64,000 bases of DNA. Origin: Alkalibacterium kapii. GTDB taxonomy: Bacteria > Bacillota > Bacilli > Lactobacillales > Carnobacteriaceae_A. A program made the position numbers and the translations under genes. This document shows positions 39,009 through 48,406 of the stretch, piece by piece (the first letter of the stretch is position 1; each line of letters starts with the position of its first letter). The stretch spans positions 97,660 through 161,659 of the forward strand of contig NZ_BJUY01000002.1 of the NCBI RefSeq assembly GCF_007988865.1, in the 5' to 3' direction. The notes below the pieces were generated by a model. The model made no database searches. It saw only the letters and a list, made by a program, of their open reading frames with translations, and was not told the DNA's origin.

Positions 39009-39409
39009 ATGAGAAAAATAATCGAGGTTGGTTTAAGTCTTTTAGCATTTTTTTGCTGAATGCCTGCTCTGAAACTATCTCAGAGGATGTTACGATTGAA
39101 AATATCGAGACTGATAGAGTTCATAATGAAACCTTAAATGAAACACTCGTTAATATTGAAACAGAAGGTGTTTTTATGGTAAATACTGGTGAGAATGCCT
39201 ATATAATTTTTAACGGGATAGATAGTGAATACAAGAATGTAGATGTTGCTTTAAAAGATAAAGTTCTGCAGATTACTTTTGATAAGAGCGACTCAGGCGA
39301 ATCAGCAAAACAAGTATATGAAATCGAACCTTACTCATCAGAAAAGTTTGATGCAATACAGTTAATCGAAAACGATAAAGAAACTTATTTTGAAAGAGTA
39401 TATTCTTAA
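39009..39409 (+). pseudogene. Lipoprotein gene with -1 frameshift in a T7 tract
   Basis: A good Shine-Dalgarno (AAAGGA) and ATG 39009 start a signal peptide that stops at TGA 39057-39059. One additional T in the run at 39048-39054 would join it to the open downstream frame and create a perfect lipobox, AFFLLNAC (Cys20), followed by about 112 residues of a soluble acidic domain. The downstream frame has no ribosome site of its own. It could be a true mutation, a phase-variable tract, slippage-expressed, or a base-calling error. Confidence 0.7.
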
Positions 39410-39472
39410 TCATGTTGATATATTTAAGTAGTTTGGAAAAATTTCAGCATAAATAACAAAGGAGTGGTGCCT

Positions 39473-39655
39473 ATGTCAAAGCGCGTTATAACTAATATTG
39501 CAATATTACTATTGTTTTTCCTCGGGGGTATATTATTAAGTCAATACTTTAAAACGGGACAAATCGATATGTTAAACGCATTGTGGGACATGATATTATT
39601 TCTCGTTCCTTTTACACTCGTTTTATGGTTCTTCCTTAGAAAAAAGAACACATAG
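39473..39655 (+). CDS. Small two-helix membrane protein
   Basis: 60 residues, ATG 39473 after AAAGGAG. Two hydrophobic helices separated by a short loop, with a basic KKN tail. No family recognised. Confidence 0.6.
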   Translation: MSKRVITNIAILLLFFLGGILLSQYFKTGQIDMLNALWDMILFLVPFTLVLWFFLRKKNT

Positions 39656-39698
39656 TATTTCAAATACAATAGTTATTCATGTAAAGAGGAGAGACCTT

Positions 39699-40253
39699 AT
39701 GCCTACTAAAAAATATGAAGAAGTCTTAAATTTCTGGTTCGATCCAGATGTCATACCGCTGCATTTTGCTGATGATCACGACTTTGATGAGAGTATCCGA
39801 GAGAGATTTCTAGAGACTTGGGAGGAAGCGTGTGAGGGACTTTTAGTGGAGTGGAGAAAAACGATCAGAGGACGACTTGCTGAAATAATCGTCTTAGATC
39901 AATTCTCCAGAAATCTATGGCTAGACAGCAATAAAGCCTACGCTCAAGATAAAATGGTTCTTATACTCGCACAAGAAGCAGTCAATCATCCCGAATACAA
40001 ATCCTTATCACAGAAAGAAAAGCAATTTATCCTACTGCCCTTTATGCATTCAGAATCGTTAGCCCTTCATGACTGGACGAAACATTACTTTCTCGATCTA
40101 GGAAATGAGGAAGTCCTTCGTTTTGAAAAACTTCATCAGGAAGTTCTAGAAAAATTTGGACGCTACCCCAATCGGAATAGCGCCTTAGGCAGAGAATCAA
40201 CATCAGAAGAGTTAAGGGCTCTTGAAATAAGTAAGAATGGTTTCTATAGTTAA
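39699..40253 (+). CDS. DUF924 family protein
   Basis: 184 residues. DUF924 hallmarks: VLNFWFDPD, IIVLDQFSRNLW, FMHSESL and FGRYPNRNSALGRESTSEE. Cytosolic, all-helical, TPR-like fold; function unknown. Ribosome site AGAGGAGAGAC. Confidence 0.9.
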   Translation: MPTKKYEEVLNFWFDPDVIPLHFADDHDFDESIRERFLETWEEACEGLLVEWRKTIRGRLAEIIVLDQFSRNLWLDSNKAYAQDKMVLILAQEAVNHPEYKSLSQKEKQFILLPFMHSESLALHDWTKHYFLDLGNEEVLRFEKLHQEVLEKFGRYPNRNSALGRESTSEELRALEISKNGFYS

Positions 40254-40434
40254 AATCAAATAGTTCATGAGTTTATAACTCTTTTAGGGCGTACTCCGTT
40301 ATATCTTCATGAAATATGGAAGACGTATTAAAAACACACCATCTCAGGACATTGAACACAATTTTTCTCTCTTTCTTTAGCAAGCTTAAAAACAATGAAA
40401 GTCTGGAAGAATAAAAGGCGATAAAGTTAAAAAC

Positions 40435-41055
40435 TTATATTGCCAACTCTAAAAACAGCAGAAGAAAGGCGGAAGTTATATTTACCAAACTATGCATAAT
40501 GATAGCAGGGATGATGCTTCCGTTACTCTTTTTCTCAGTGATGAACCCAAAAATATATCCCATCACGCCTGAGTTTACCATCATTAAGTAAAACTCTAAC
40601 TGAGATGTTCCGCTAAAAGTCAAATAATGAGGGATCATGAAGATGACAGATTGAAGAAAGTTTCCTGTATTGAATCCAAGCTTTTCTATCAATCGTTTAC
40701 CGATGAATCCCCTGAAAAACAACTCTTCACTTACTCCTGTCTGGGAGCCGATCAATATGGCAGAAAGTATTATGACAAACACTGAGCCTGTTGCATAGGC
40801 TTCGGCTAATAAGGTCGTCATTATTTCACCTGTTGAAATAATGATTACAGCTATTATCAATAATGAAAAAGAATAAGCTAAGCTCGTTAATTTTAATGCA
40901 GAAAGAAAACTTCACTCAGGTGGTTTGGTGAAACCTAAATAAGTCCCGATACCTTTTAATCTTCGGTACTTTATGAGGTACCAGGTAAATGGGATAAACG
41001 CAAAAACTATAATGGTTAAAATAGCATTGATACTTTGGTTAATTAAAACATTCAT
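40435..41055 (-). pseudogene. CPBP intramembrane protease with in-frame stop
   Basis: The minus-strand frame from ATG 41055 runs 207 codons but is broken at codon 48 by TGA (complement of 40912-40914). The intact distal part has the CPBP/Abi motifs EELFFRG, an HYLTF helix and HSLVN. The stop follows KPPE, and the following SFLSAL fits a former Trp codon (TGG to TGA). A frame from ATG 40860 remains open for 141 residues with all three motifs but lacks the first helices. CPBP proteins often process peptides or give bacteriocin self-immunity. Confidence 0.75.
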
Positions 41056-41268
41056 TATAAGTTTTCTTCCTTTCGCTGTGCACACGACTCAATGATCGAT
41101 TTAATTTTCTCATAATTGAAATTACCACAAATGAAACTATAGCAAAATCAGCTTAAACAAAAAGATTGGTCGAGCACTGGTTTATAAAAAGTAGCGTTTT
41201 TGGTCTTAAGTTTACAGTTATCTAATATCCTAAGAAAAACAGGAAGAATAATAAAGGAGAATACGCAT

Positions 41269-41445
41269 ATGAGCAAGGACAATAATTCCGAAGAAAAGAA
41301 GGAGAAGACTAATTATATTGCTCTAGGAATTAGTTTAGGCGTTGCAGCGGGAGCAGCATTTAAAAATATAAGTATGGGTCTAGCGCTAGGTGTTGCCATT
41401 GGGGCAGGTCTGGAAGCCGTAAATTCGAAGAAGAAAGATGGATAA
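41269..41445 (+). CDS. Glycine-zipper small membrane protein
   Basis: 58 residues from ATG 41269, after AAAGGAGAA. Charged N-terminus, two glycine-zipper helices (ALGISLGVAAGAAF and GLALGVAIGAGLE), and a basic tail. Resembles a widespread short glycine-zipper family of Firmicutes with unknown function. No double-glycine leader, so not called a bacteriocin. Confidence 0.65.
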   Translation: MSKDNNSEEKKEKTNYIALGISLGVAAGAAFKNISMGLALGVAIGAGLEAVNSKKKDG

Positions 41446-41665
41446 AAAATAAGCGTTTGGAAGTAGCGAAGACATTATTAGTTGGTCGAGATGGTAAACC
41501 ATTAGTGTATAGTGAGCTTTAAAAAAATTTACACAAACCGTTTAAAAATCTTATCTATAGAAAAAACTCGACAGTATCGCTTCCGATTTTTAAATATTGT
41601 AAAATCTGGTGTATTATAGGTTGCATAAATAATGGTAATCTATTTTCAAAGGAGAAAATATCTTA

Positions 41666-41854
41666 ATGAGTTTCAAAAAACATATCAATTACTGGATATC
41701 TTTTATCGTAATTTGGTTGTTACTAGTATTAGTACTCTTATACGTAAATGAAAACGTTAATAATTTTTTGGCGATTGTATTAGGAGGAATATTCTCGTGG
41801 ATATTTATGTCTTACATCGATGATATAAGGGAGAGTAGCAGAAAAAAGGATTAG
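41666..41854 (+). CDS. Small two-helix membrane protein
   Basis: 62 residues. Shine-Dalgarno AAAGGAG; helices at about 8-27 and 32-50, with a charged C-terminus RESSRKKD. Family not recognised. Confidence 0.55.
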   Translation: MSFKKHINYWISFIVIWLLLVLVLLYVNENVNNFLAIVLGGIFSWIFMSYIDDIRESSRKKD

Positions 41855-41897
41855 GAAATAGGCATCGAAATGATCGGAAAGTTAGAAAGGAATTATT

Positions 41898-42077
41898 ATG
41901 TCTTGAATAACTAATTTAGTTACTCTCACTTCGTTATCTGAAAAAGTTGTTGCAGAGGCAAGTCTTTCTGCTTATCCGTAGGATGAAATTGAATAAAGTC
42001 ACATTGAATTAGAAGAACAGAGTATAGAAGACTTAAAAATTGTCAATGGGATAATTGAAAACGAAATATCAGTATAA
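41898..42077 (+). pseudogene. Small gene carrying three in-frame stop codons
   Basis: After AGAAAGGAATT, ATG 41898 opens a 60-codon frame interrupted by TGA (codon 3), TAG and TAA but without frameshift. Between stops it reads coherently: NLVTLTSLSEKVVAEASLSAYP, then DEIE, then HIELEEQSIEDLKIVNGII. Protein-like amphipathic composition and a ribosome site suggest a recently decayed small gene. It could also be chance in AT-rich DNA. Confidence 0.4.
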
Positions 42078-42251
42078 AATAATTAGTACTTTTACCTGAT
42101 TTGTCTTAGGGTAAATTTATCTTTTTAGTATAAGTTTTTAAACCAACAACCGAGTATTACTATTCCCTTATTATTCACGAATTCATGGTAATACCAGACA
42201 GACTGATTACATTAGAAGTGGAAATTACAGTATTTTTAAGAGGTGAAGAAT

Positions 42252-42419
42252 GTGGAGTTGTTTCGTTCGTTATTGAATTTTATTATTCAAAACTTAGATA
42301 TTCCAGCAATCATATTGCTTTCTGTAGCTGTAGTATTATTGAGTGTAGAGATCAACAAACAAAAACAGAACATTGAAAACTTGAGCAAGAAAGTCAAACA
42401 GCTAGAGAGAAATGGTTAA
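42252..42419 (+). CDS. 55-residue membrane/coiled-coil protein
   Basis: GTG start after AGAGGTGAAG. One hydrophobic helix (IPAIILLSVAVVLLSVE), then a charged coiled-coil tail (LSKKVKQLERNG). A close paralogue with an early stop lies at 49864-50028, supporting that this is a real gene. Overall form recalls small holin-like or regulator-anchor peptides; function unknown. Confidence 0.6.
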   Translation: MELFRSLLNFIIQNLDIPAIILLSVAVVLLSVEINKQKQNIENLSKKVKQLERNG

Positions 42420-42494
42420 AGTTAATTTCTCTCTATGATCTTATGAAAAATGTGATAACTGTCAAACTATTTCTTAAATGATTAAAAAGATGGA

Positions 42495-43058
42495 TCAATG
42501 ATACCTGAATTCTATTGGTGCTTTGACGATTCGTTCATAGTGCTTTCTTTTATTGATCACGTCACTTCTTTGCATAAAGAGTATGGAGAAGGCTTCCCAT
42601 AAAAACACCCAGCTGCCCACTGATAGATTCAACAAAAGTACCTGCTGGAAAAGATTCCCGCCATCGGCACTTTGCAGATAAGTCGTTAAGATAGTGAAGG
42701 AAATGGATACGACGATATAGACAAATGACTTGTTTCGATTTCGCTTAGAGTGTTTAGTCGTCAAAAAATAACGATAGTTGAAATGGTTACGCACACCATT
42801 TCTGATCGTCTTTTCCATTTCACTATCTTTTTTTTCATCCTGCATATTGAAAATGAGCTTTATTTTCTTGTTTGAATCGATCTCAGAGGAGAATTCATCT
42901 AAAAATGCTTTCAGACTGGAATCCAGGTCTCTAATATTGTATACAGAAGAATCCCAGGTGTTGAATACTTCATCGTAATCCTTTAAAGCGATATCGATGA
43001 TATAATCACCTGAATCTGGATCGATCGTATAGAATTGGTCTAAAAAATTGGTCTTCAT
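42495..43058 (-). CDS. Hypothetical protein with two C-terminal membrane helices
   Basis: 187 residues from ATG 43058, with AGAAAGGATTC upstream. A soluble acidic N-terminal domain (about 1-95), a basic patch KHSKRNRNK, two helices (about 108-155), and a basic C-terminus. No family recognised. Confidence 0.6.
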   Translation of the reverse strand: MKTNFLDQFYTIDPDSGDYIIDIALKDYDEVFNTWDSSVYNIRDLDSSLKAFLDEFSSEIDSNKKIKLIFNMQDEKKDSEMEKTIRNGVRNHFNYRYFLTTKHSKRNRNKSFVYIVVSISFTILTTYLQSADGGNLFQQVLLLNLSVGSWVFLWEAFSILFMQRSDVINKRKHYERIVKAPIEFRYH

Positions 43059-43253
43059 AATAGAATCCTTTCTTAGCATTAAATTTTCTAATAAAGTCGA
43101 AGAGTGACTGTTTAACACGCTTATCTAGACTACATAGTTAGATAGAGCATCTCTGATTATAATTCCTGCTCGCACAGTTTAACAAACATTTTACCGTAAT
43201 TTCAAAACGTTGGTTCTGAAGCTAGTTTAGTTCAAATGAGGAAGAGGATATAT

Positions 43254-43408
43254 ATGAGTAAAAACCTTCGAGATGACGAACGCGAGAAAAAACATTTGAA
43301 AACTAAGGAGCGCTTGTATGTGGGCGTCTTTATGTTGATAACCATTGTGCAGGTCTGCTCATCATCAGTTTTTTTACGCTCTTATACTTCAGTATCAGAA
43401 ATTCGTAA
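43254..43408 (+). pseudogene. Frameshifted small membrane protein gene
   Basis: ATG 43254 after GAGGAAGAGG encodes a charged N-terminus and half a membrane helix (VGVFMLITIVQV). One missing base near 43353-43355 shifts the frame. In the next frame the sequence continues LLIISFFTLLYFSIRNS and stops, restoring a typical two-helix protein. The unshifted frame yields a Ser/Cys-rich non-membrane tail ending at 43430. Confidence 0.55.
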
Positions 43409-43620
43409 GTTCTGCCCTTTAAATGAATAAGAGATTTCGACTAAACTGCATGTATTTTCAGCCAAACATCATTGTCTAATCCATCACAATATAGTAAGAT
43501 TTGTCTAATACTTATTATAAGACTCCGTTGTTTAAATTAGACGGGAGCTTTTAATGGAAAGTATTAGCATTATCTCAATTACATATCCATAATATTATTA
43601 AATCAAAAAGGAGCGCATTT

Positions 43621-44319
43621 ATGCTAGCAGTGAGTCATTTAACAAAAACGTATAAAAAAGTAAGAGCCGTCGACGACGTAACATTCACTATAGGTCAAGG
43701 AGAAGTGGCCGTACTGGTTGGGCCAAACGGAGCCGGGAAGTCCACCACCATAAAAAGTATTGTCGGGCTTTTAAGATTTGAAGGAGAAATAAGCGTTGAT
43801 ACATATAACAACAAAGCCATACAGGCCAAAGAGTCGCTGTCTTATGTTCCAGAGCTGCCATCACTCTTTCCACTACTGACTGTGCGTGAACATATCGAAT
43901 ATATGGCCATGGCTTACGGGAAAACACCGGATCAGGAAAAACTGAGTGCACTGCTGAAGCGCTTTGATTTAGAAGACAAACAGGACAAACTGGGGGACGA
44001 ACTCTCCAAAGGAATGATGCAAAAGGTAAGTATCTGTGCAGCAGTGATAACGGATCCCAAGGTCATTATTTTGGATGAACCGATGATTGGTCTTGACCCT
44101 AAAGCAATCAAAGAAATCAAACATTTGATCCTTGAACTGAAAGAAGACAATAAAACAGTGATGATCAGTACCCACATGATCGAAATGATCGAGGATCTCT
44201 GGGACCGCGTTATTTTTATGAAAGAAGGAAGGGTTATTGAAAATATGACGCGTAGAGATGCTGATCACAGTGATCTGGAAGAGTTGTTCTTCAAGATAAC
44301 AGGTGAGAGCGATGAATAA
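43621..44319 (+). CDS. ABC transporter ATP-binding protein
   Basis: 232 residues: Walker A GPNGAGKST, signature LSKGMMQKV, Walker B VIILDEPMIGLDP, switch His in STHMIEM. Shine-Dalgarno AAAAGGAG. Overlaps its permease by eight bases. EcsA-like exporter ATPase; substrate unknown. Confidence 0.93.
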   Translation: MLAVSHLTKTYKKVRAVDDVTFTIGQGEVAVLVGPNGAGKSTTIKSIVGLLRFEGEISVDTYNNKAIQAKESLSYVPELPSLFPLLTVREHIEYMAMAYGKTPDQEKLSALLKRFDLEDKQDKLGDELSKGMMQKVSICAAVITDPKVIILDEPMIGLDPKAIKEIKHLILELKEDNKTVMISTHMIEMIEDLWDRVIFMKEGRVIENMTRRDADHSDLEELFFKITGESDE

Positions 44320-45904
44320 CTCTCTAGTATTCCTTGCGAAAAAGTCCTTCGTTAATTTTTTCAAGAAATCACTTAAGAAACCATTAAAAGCTATCGGAAT
44401 GTTACTCGTCGCTGTCTACTACATTTTCCTTCCTTTTATAATGAAAGGCTTTCTTTCAGATATTGGGTTAAATACGACGTCAGGTTTTGTTCTCCTTGCG
44501 AGTCTTGGGACCTTATACTTAACCATGCCCGTCACATTATCTTACTTTAAAAGAAAAGGCGTGAATTTCAAAAAGCAGGATGTCAATTTTATCTTAGCAA
44601 GCCCAACGTCGCCAAAGAGTGCATTGATTTACGCCTTGTCGAAAGAAGTTTATATCAACTTGGGCATGCAAGTGATGTTTTTCATCGCTGCGGTGTTTGT
44701 TTTCGAAATTCCATTGATTACCAGTTTGCTTTATATTCTAGTCAATCTGGTGTTCTCAAATTTACTAAGCTATAGCTTAGCTATTATTATGTACGCGAGT
44801 GAAGACATTACGCTCAAACAAAAGCAAGGCATAAAACGAACCGTCTACGTTATACTAGCAGGCTTTACGGTATTCTTGTTAACAACAGTTATCAGCCAGA
44901 CGGTGGAATCAGGTTTTGATTTGTCCTATGCTACCTCGGTCGTAACGTCTCCAATTGTCCTTTTGATCCCTATATTTGGCTGGCAGCTCGGGTGGTTGAA
45001 CCTGATCATGCTGGGTTTGACACCGGTAAGATTGATTGCGACTGTGTTATTCTTTGCTGCAGCAATCGGTTTAACTTACTACGCCTATAAAATGAAAGTG
45101 TCTGGAGAGTACTACGAAGATGCGCTGTCTTTTTCAGAAAATGTCGCTTTACTTGAGAGTAAAAAGGGAGATATCTCTCTTTCAGAAGCCTTTGGTAAAA
45201 AGAAAAAGAGCTATGAATATAAAGGTAAACTCAAAGGATTTAAATCACATGTTATTTTCCATAAACAACTGATCGAAAGGCGTCGGTCAAAAAAGTATTT
45301 CTTAGCTTTTGGAGATCTCTTTTATTTAGTCGCTGGAATCGGACTAGGACTTGCATCGATTTTCATCAATGACTTTATCGATCCAAATTATTACTTTGAA
45401 ATCATGATCGGTATCAGTATCTACTTATCCATCTTTTTCAAGCCAGGTTCTGACTGGAAAAGTGAGTTTAAAAATCATTATCTCTTTTTAATGCCAGACT
45501 CCCCACTAAATAAGTTGTTCAATGCCAGCTTACTGGAACATGTAATGTCGGCCATTCGCGCTGTCTTTTTAGCCATACCAGCAGGCTTGCTCATGGGGGC
45601 ATCGTTTTTGGAAATCTTTTATGCGGTCAGTTTACAGATTTTATTAAAAGTGATGATGACGTATGTGTCAATATTGATTGAAGCAATTATTGGGGCCAGA
45701 ATCGGTAAAACATTGGCAGGCTTCATCAATATCCTAGTATCCATTATTATCATGATTGTTCCTTTTTTTGCATTGATTTTTATTGGGAGTATCTCACTCT
45801 TTTATAGCTTCCTGGCTGTTTCTCTTTACGCTGTCATCGTTACCCTTTTATTTTTATATCTCTCTTCAATCAATTTGAAGAATATCGAAAGCCTGGATGA
45901 GTAG
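44312..45904 (+). CDS. ABC exporter permease (EcsB/ABC_export-like)
   Basis: 530 residues with about 12 membrane helices. ATG 44312 preceded by AGGTGAGAG; a GTG nine bases upstream is the alternative. Belongs to the putative ABC exporter permease group with an Ecs-type ATPase. Coupled with the preceding ATPase; substrate unknown. Confidence 0.85.
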   Translation: MNNSLVFLAKKSFVNFFKKSLKKPLKAIGMLLVAVYYIFLPFIMKGFLSDIGLNTTSGFVLLASLGTLYLTMPVTLSYFKRKGVNFKKQDVNFILASPTSPKSALIYALSKEVYINLGMQVMFFIAAVFVFEIPLITSLLYILVNLVFSNLLSYSLAIIMYASEDITLKQKQGIKRTVYVILAGFTVFLLTTVISQTVESGFDLSYATSVVTSPIVLLIPIFGWQLGWLNLIMLGLTPVRLIATVLFFAAAIGLTYYAYKMKVSGEYYEDALSFSENVALLESKKGDISLSEAFGKKKKSYEYKGKLKGFKSHVIFHKQLIERRRSKKYFLAFGDLFYLVAGIGLGLASIFINDFIDPNYYFEIMIGISIYLSIFFKPGSDWKSEFKNHYLFLMPDSPLNKLFNASLLEHVMSAIRAVFLAIPAGLLMGASFLEIFYAVSLQILLKVMMTYVSILIEAIIGARIGKTLAGFINILVSIIIMIVPFFALIFIGSISLFYSFLAVSLYAVIVTLLFLYLSSINLKNIESLDE

Positions 45905-45991
45905 AAGGCGACTGAGGAAAGCTAAAAACACTTCAAATAGTAATCTTTTAAATATTATTGGAGTGTTATCCATGATAAAGGAGGGATCATA

Positions 45992-46273
45992 TTGAGTAAG
46001 AAGGCGTTTCATATATACAACATTATTATTTTTCTTTTGTTACTAGCATTTAACACGTTAGCTTTGTTTGGAGCTGTGATAAGCGAAGGTGGCGTGTATT
46101 CATACATATGGCTTACTACTGGACTTTCATTTGTGTTTTGGGTCATTTGTTATATTGTTCAATTTCTACGTTCCGATAAAGCCTGGCGAATATCCTGGTT
46201 TATCATTATGCTGGTCTTACTATTTTTCTGGCAAACAGGACTTGGTGCAAGTGTGAGTAAAATGATTGTTTAA
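45992..46273 (+). CDS. Small three-helix membrane protein
   Basis: 93 residues, TTG start after AAAGGAGGG with good spacing. Three hydrophobic helices (about 8-30, 36-58, 66-85). Family not recognised; 87 bases after the ABC permease. Confidence 0.6.
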   Translation: MSKKAFHIYNIIIFLLLLAFNTLALFGAVISEGGVYSYIWLTTGLSFVFWVICYIVQFLRSDKAWRISWFIIMLVLLFFWQTGLGASVSKMIV

Positions 46274-46460
46274 AACCAATCATAACATTTTACCCCAAGA
46301 TATATATAATCTCTGATTTTTAAGCTTCTATTATATATAGTATATTCTACTAAATCCTTCGTGAGATTGAGTTCGTCATAAGTTAAATTGAGTAGTACTC
46401 TTCATAAAATAAAAAAGGTGAGAGTAATTTAGCTTTGGTTTGTTTAGGTATCTCATATTA

Positions 46461-46490
46461 TTTACCCTATCTTAATCTAGATAGGGTAAA
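46461..46490. repeat. 12-bp perfect inverted repeat in a gene-free stretch
   Basis: TTTACCCTATCT-taatct-AGATAGGGTAAA. It lies in an AT-rich gap (46274-46628) without other recognisable features. It lacks a clean T tail on either side, so it may be a weak terminator or a protein-binding dyad. Confidence 0.6.
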
Positions 46491-46628
46491 CTTATAAATT
46501 TTAAAGAATATTAAGATTTTAAAGTTGGATTAGTAATGAATTAGTCTAAAGATAAAAATTTGAATCGGCTTGTCATATTATTAATTAAGTCATACCAAAT
46601 TATTAAATTTAAAAATGAGGAGATGATA

Positions 46629-47063
46629 ATGTTGAATCGAATCAATATTATTTGTTTGGGCGTAAAAGATATAGGGAAATCCATTCAGTTTTATCGGGAT
46701 GGGCTGGGTTTCAAAACTGAAGAAAAAGATAAGGATCCCAAAGTTATATTTTTTAACACATCTGGAACAAAACTGGAACTCTTTCCTCTTGAATCATTGG
46801 CTCAAGATATCGATGAGAATAACCCTCCTAAAAAAACAGGTGGTTTTAGTGGGATTACCCTTGCTTATAATACGAAAAGCAAGGAAGAAGTACACGAAGT
46901 GATTGAACGTGCCAGGAAAGCAGGCGCTACAATAGAAAAAGAGCCACAAGATGTCTTTTGGGGAGGATACCACGCTTATTTCTCAGATCCTGATGGGTAT
47001 TATTGGGAAGTGGCTTGGGGACCAGATTTTACTTTTGATGAAAAGGACATGTTAGAGATATAG
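46629..47063 (+). CDS. VOC-family (glyoxalase-like) protein
   Basis: 144 residues from ATG 46629, preceded by AGGAG. Two beta-alpha-beta-beta-beta units: ICLGVKDIGKSIQFYRDGLGF, a Glu in KLELFP, and C-terminal DPDGYYWEVAWGP. Metal-dependent enzyme or resistance protein; substrate unknown. Confidence 0.88.
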   Translation: MLNRINIICLGVKDIGKSIQFYRDGLGFKTEEKDKDPKVIFFNTSGTKLELFPLESLAQDIDENNPPKKTGGFSGITLAYNTKSKEEVHEVIERARKAGATIEKEPQDVFWGGYHAYFSDPDGYYWEVAWGPDFTFDEKDMLEI

Positions 47064-47086
47064 CCTAAGAACACGTTTAGTTAAGT

Positions 47087-47400
47087 ATGATTGAAAAAAC
47101 CTCAGTCAGGAAAGGGGTTAATCAGATTAATTTTTTAAAGAAAATCAATCGTTCAGTCAGCTATGTAGGGTATTTGTTTATCGCAAAGCCATCAATGGTT
47201 TTTTTGCTATTTATTTGCCAGAAGACAACCCAGGAACACCTCTAATAGCTTGGATTATTTTATTTATTACTGGGGGGATTATTGTAGGTCTTAAAACACT
47301 TAGGTTTCCTCAAAAAGAAAGATTAAAGGTAGTAATTTACGATTTTATACACATACTGTTGGACATCAATTTTATTTTGAAACAGGGGACATTTAGATGA
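47087..47400 (+). pseudogene. Frameshifted membrane protein gene
   Basis: From ATG 47087 the frame reads ...KKINRSVSYVGYLFIAK and then diverges. One missing A in the GCAAAG run (47183-47187) would join it to the next frame, KAINGFFAIYLPEDNPGTPLIAWII, a convincing membrane protein ending at 47400. The start lacks a clear ribosome site. Family not recognised. Confidence 0.55.
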
Positions 47401-47409
47401 AGGTGGACT

Positions 47410-47865
47410 ATGAATAATAAAATTAACACTTTAGAACAAGAAGAAGATACAATTAAAAATGTTTTAAAAGACTTGGATATAACGATTAATAATAACTATT
47501 TTAGAGCGGAAAAAGGCGTTCGACCTGCTCTTCATAAATTATTTTCCTACAGTATGATATATTTAGGATATATCATGAAATTTTATTATCTAACTTTTAC
47601 TAGTGACCAATTAATATTGGTTGCAGCACCTGATTCACGAGGTGCAGTTAAAGAAAATATTACCAGGATAAAGTATGAAGACATAGAAAAATTTACTGTG
47701 GAGAAAAAATTCATAAAATACTGTATTCAATTTGAATACGGCAGTAAACAATATTATTTTTATATTGATGCTGACGGAGCGTATTCTTTTACAGGTCTTA
47801 ATACCTCAGATATTAACTTTCACTCATTAGAAGAAAGAAATTTTATGGGGTTATTAAACAAGTGA
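47410..47865 (+). CDS. Hypothetical soluble protein, PH-like pattern
   Basis: 151 residues, ATG 47410 after AAGGTGG. Helical N-terminus, then alternating beta-rich segments (FYYLTFTSDQLILVAAP, IKYEDIEKFTVEKKF, YCIQFEYGS) reminiscent of a bacterial PH domain. No named family recognised. Confidence 0.55.
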   Translation: MNNKINTLEQEEDTIKNVLKDLDITINNNYFRAEKGVRPALHKLFSYSMIYLGYIMKFYYLTFTSDQLILVAAPDSRGAVKENITRIKYEDIEKFTVEKKFIKYCIQFEYGSKQYYFYIDADGAYSFTGLNTSDINFHSLEERNFMGLLNK

Positions 47866-47926
47866 AACCTTCTATAATAAAGATACACGTATAGAATAAC
47901 CTCTGTTTTAAAAGGAGCTTTATTTT

Positions 47927-48118
47927 ATGAGAAAGAGTAAACTGTTTTGGGTCTTCTTAATTGCCTTGATTTTACTTCGAGTAGTTTGGGTTTTACCCAT
48001 AGGGCAATGGCTTGATCCTATTCTTGATTTGTCGAGTGTAAATATGCTTGTCATCTTAATTCTCACCATTTTATTCTGGGGTTTGCTCTATTGGTATTTT
48101 GGAAACCGACGTAACTAA
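47927..48118 (+). CDS. Small two-helix membrane protein
   Basis: 63 residues, Shine-Dalgarno AAAGGAGC; two hydrophobic helices, with a Trp/Tyr-rich second helix end and basic GNRRN tail. Function unknown. Confidence 0.55.
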   Translation: MRKSKLFWVFLIALILLRVVWVLPIGQWLDPILDLSSVNMLVILILTILFWGLLYWYFGNRRN

Positions 48119-48161
48119 AGTAAGTTCGTTACAGAAATACTGACAAGGTAGAGAATTCTTA

Positions 48162-48236
48162 TTACTCCCACTCTCTAAAAAGTTTAGCTGTAGCCCAACC
48201 AATAGACTTTGCTGCTGTAGCGTGTGGTAAGGTCTT
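48162..48236 (-). pseudogene. C-terminal gene fragment
   Basis: On the minus strand a short frame after a stop reads KTLPHATAAKSIGWATAKLF followed by REWE and TAA. It looks like the true end of a longer protein whose upstream part is missing. It lies in the 288-base gap 48119-48406, otherwise empty. Family not identified. Confidence 0.3.
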
Positions 48237-48406
48237 TCATATGAATAGGGTGCAAGGATTAGAAATAATATAAGTCGATTATGACAAAGTTGACGTATAG
48301 ATGTTAGAATAAACCTGAGGACCTGGTCAGACTTATACGAGTCGTCTCGAACATAAAAGGTGATACATACTAGTGAATAAATTTAAACTGAAACAGGAGT
48401 GAAAGC

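Noticed and set aside
41269..41445. Glycine-rich 58-residue protein as a bacteriocin precursor
   Set aside because: It has glycine-zipper helices but no double-glycine leader and matches a common small membrane-protein type instead.
41448..41522. Short frame reading RLEVAKTLLVGRDGKPLVYSEL
   Set aside because: Looks protein-like but has no start or ribosome site and I cannot place it in a family; could be a gene tail or chance.
42185..42376. 63-codon plus-strand frame
   Set aside because: Overlaps the better-supported 55-residue gene (42252-42419) in another frame and lacks a ribosome site and protein-like pattern.
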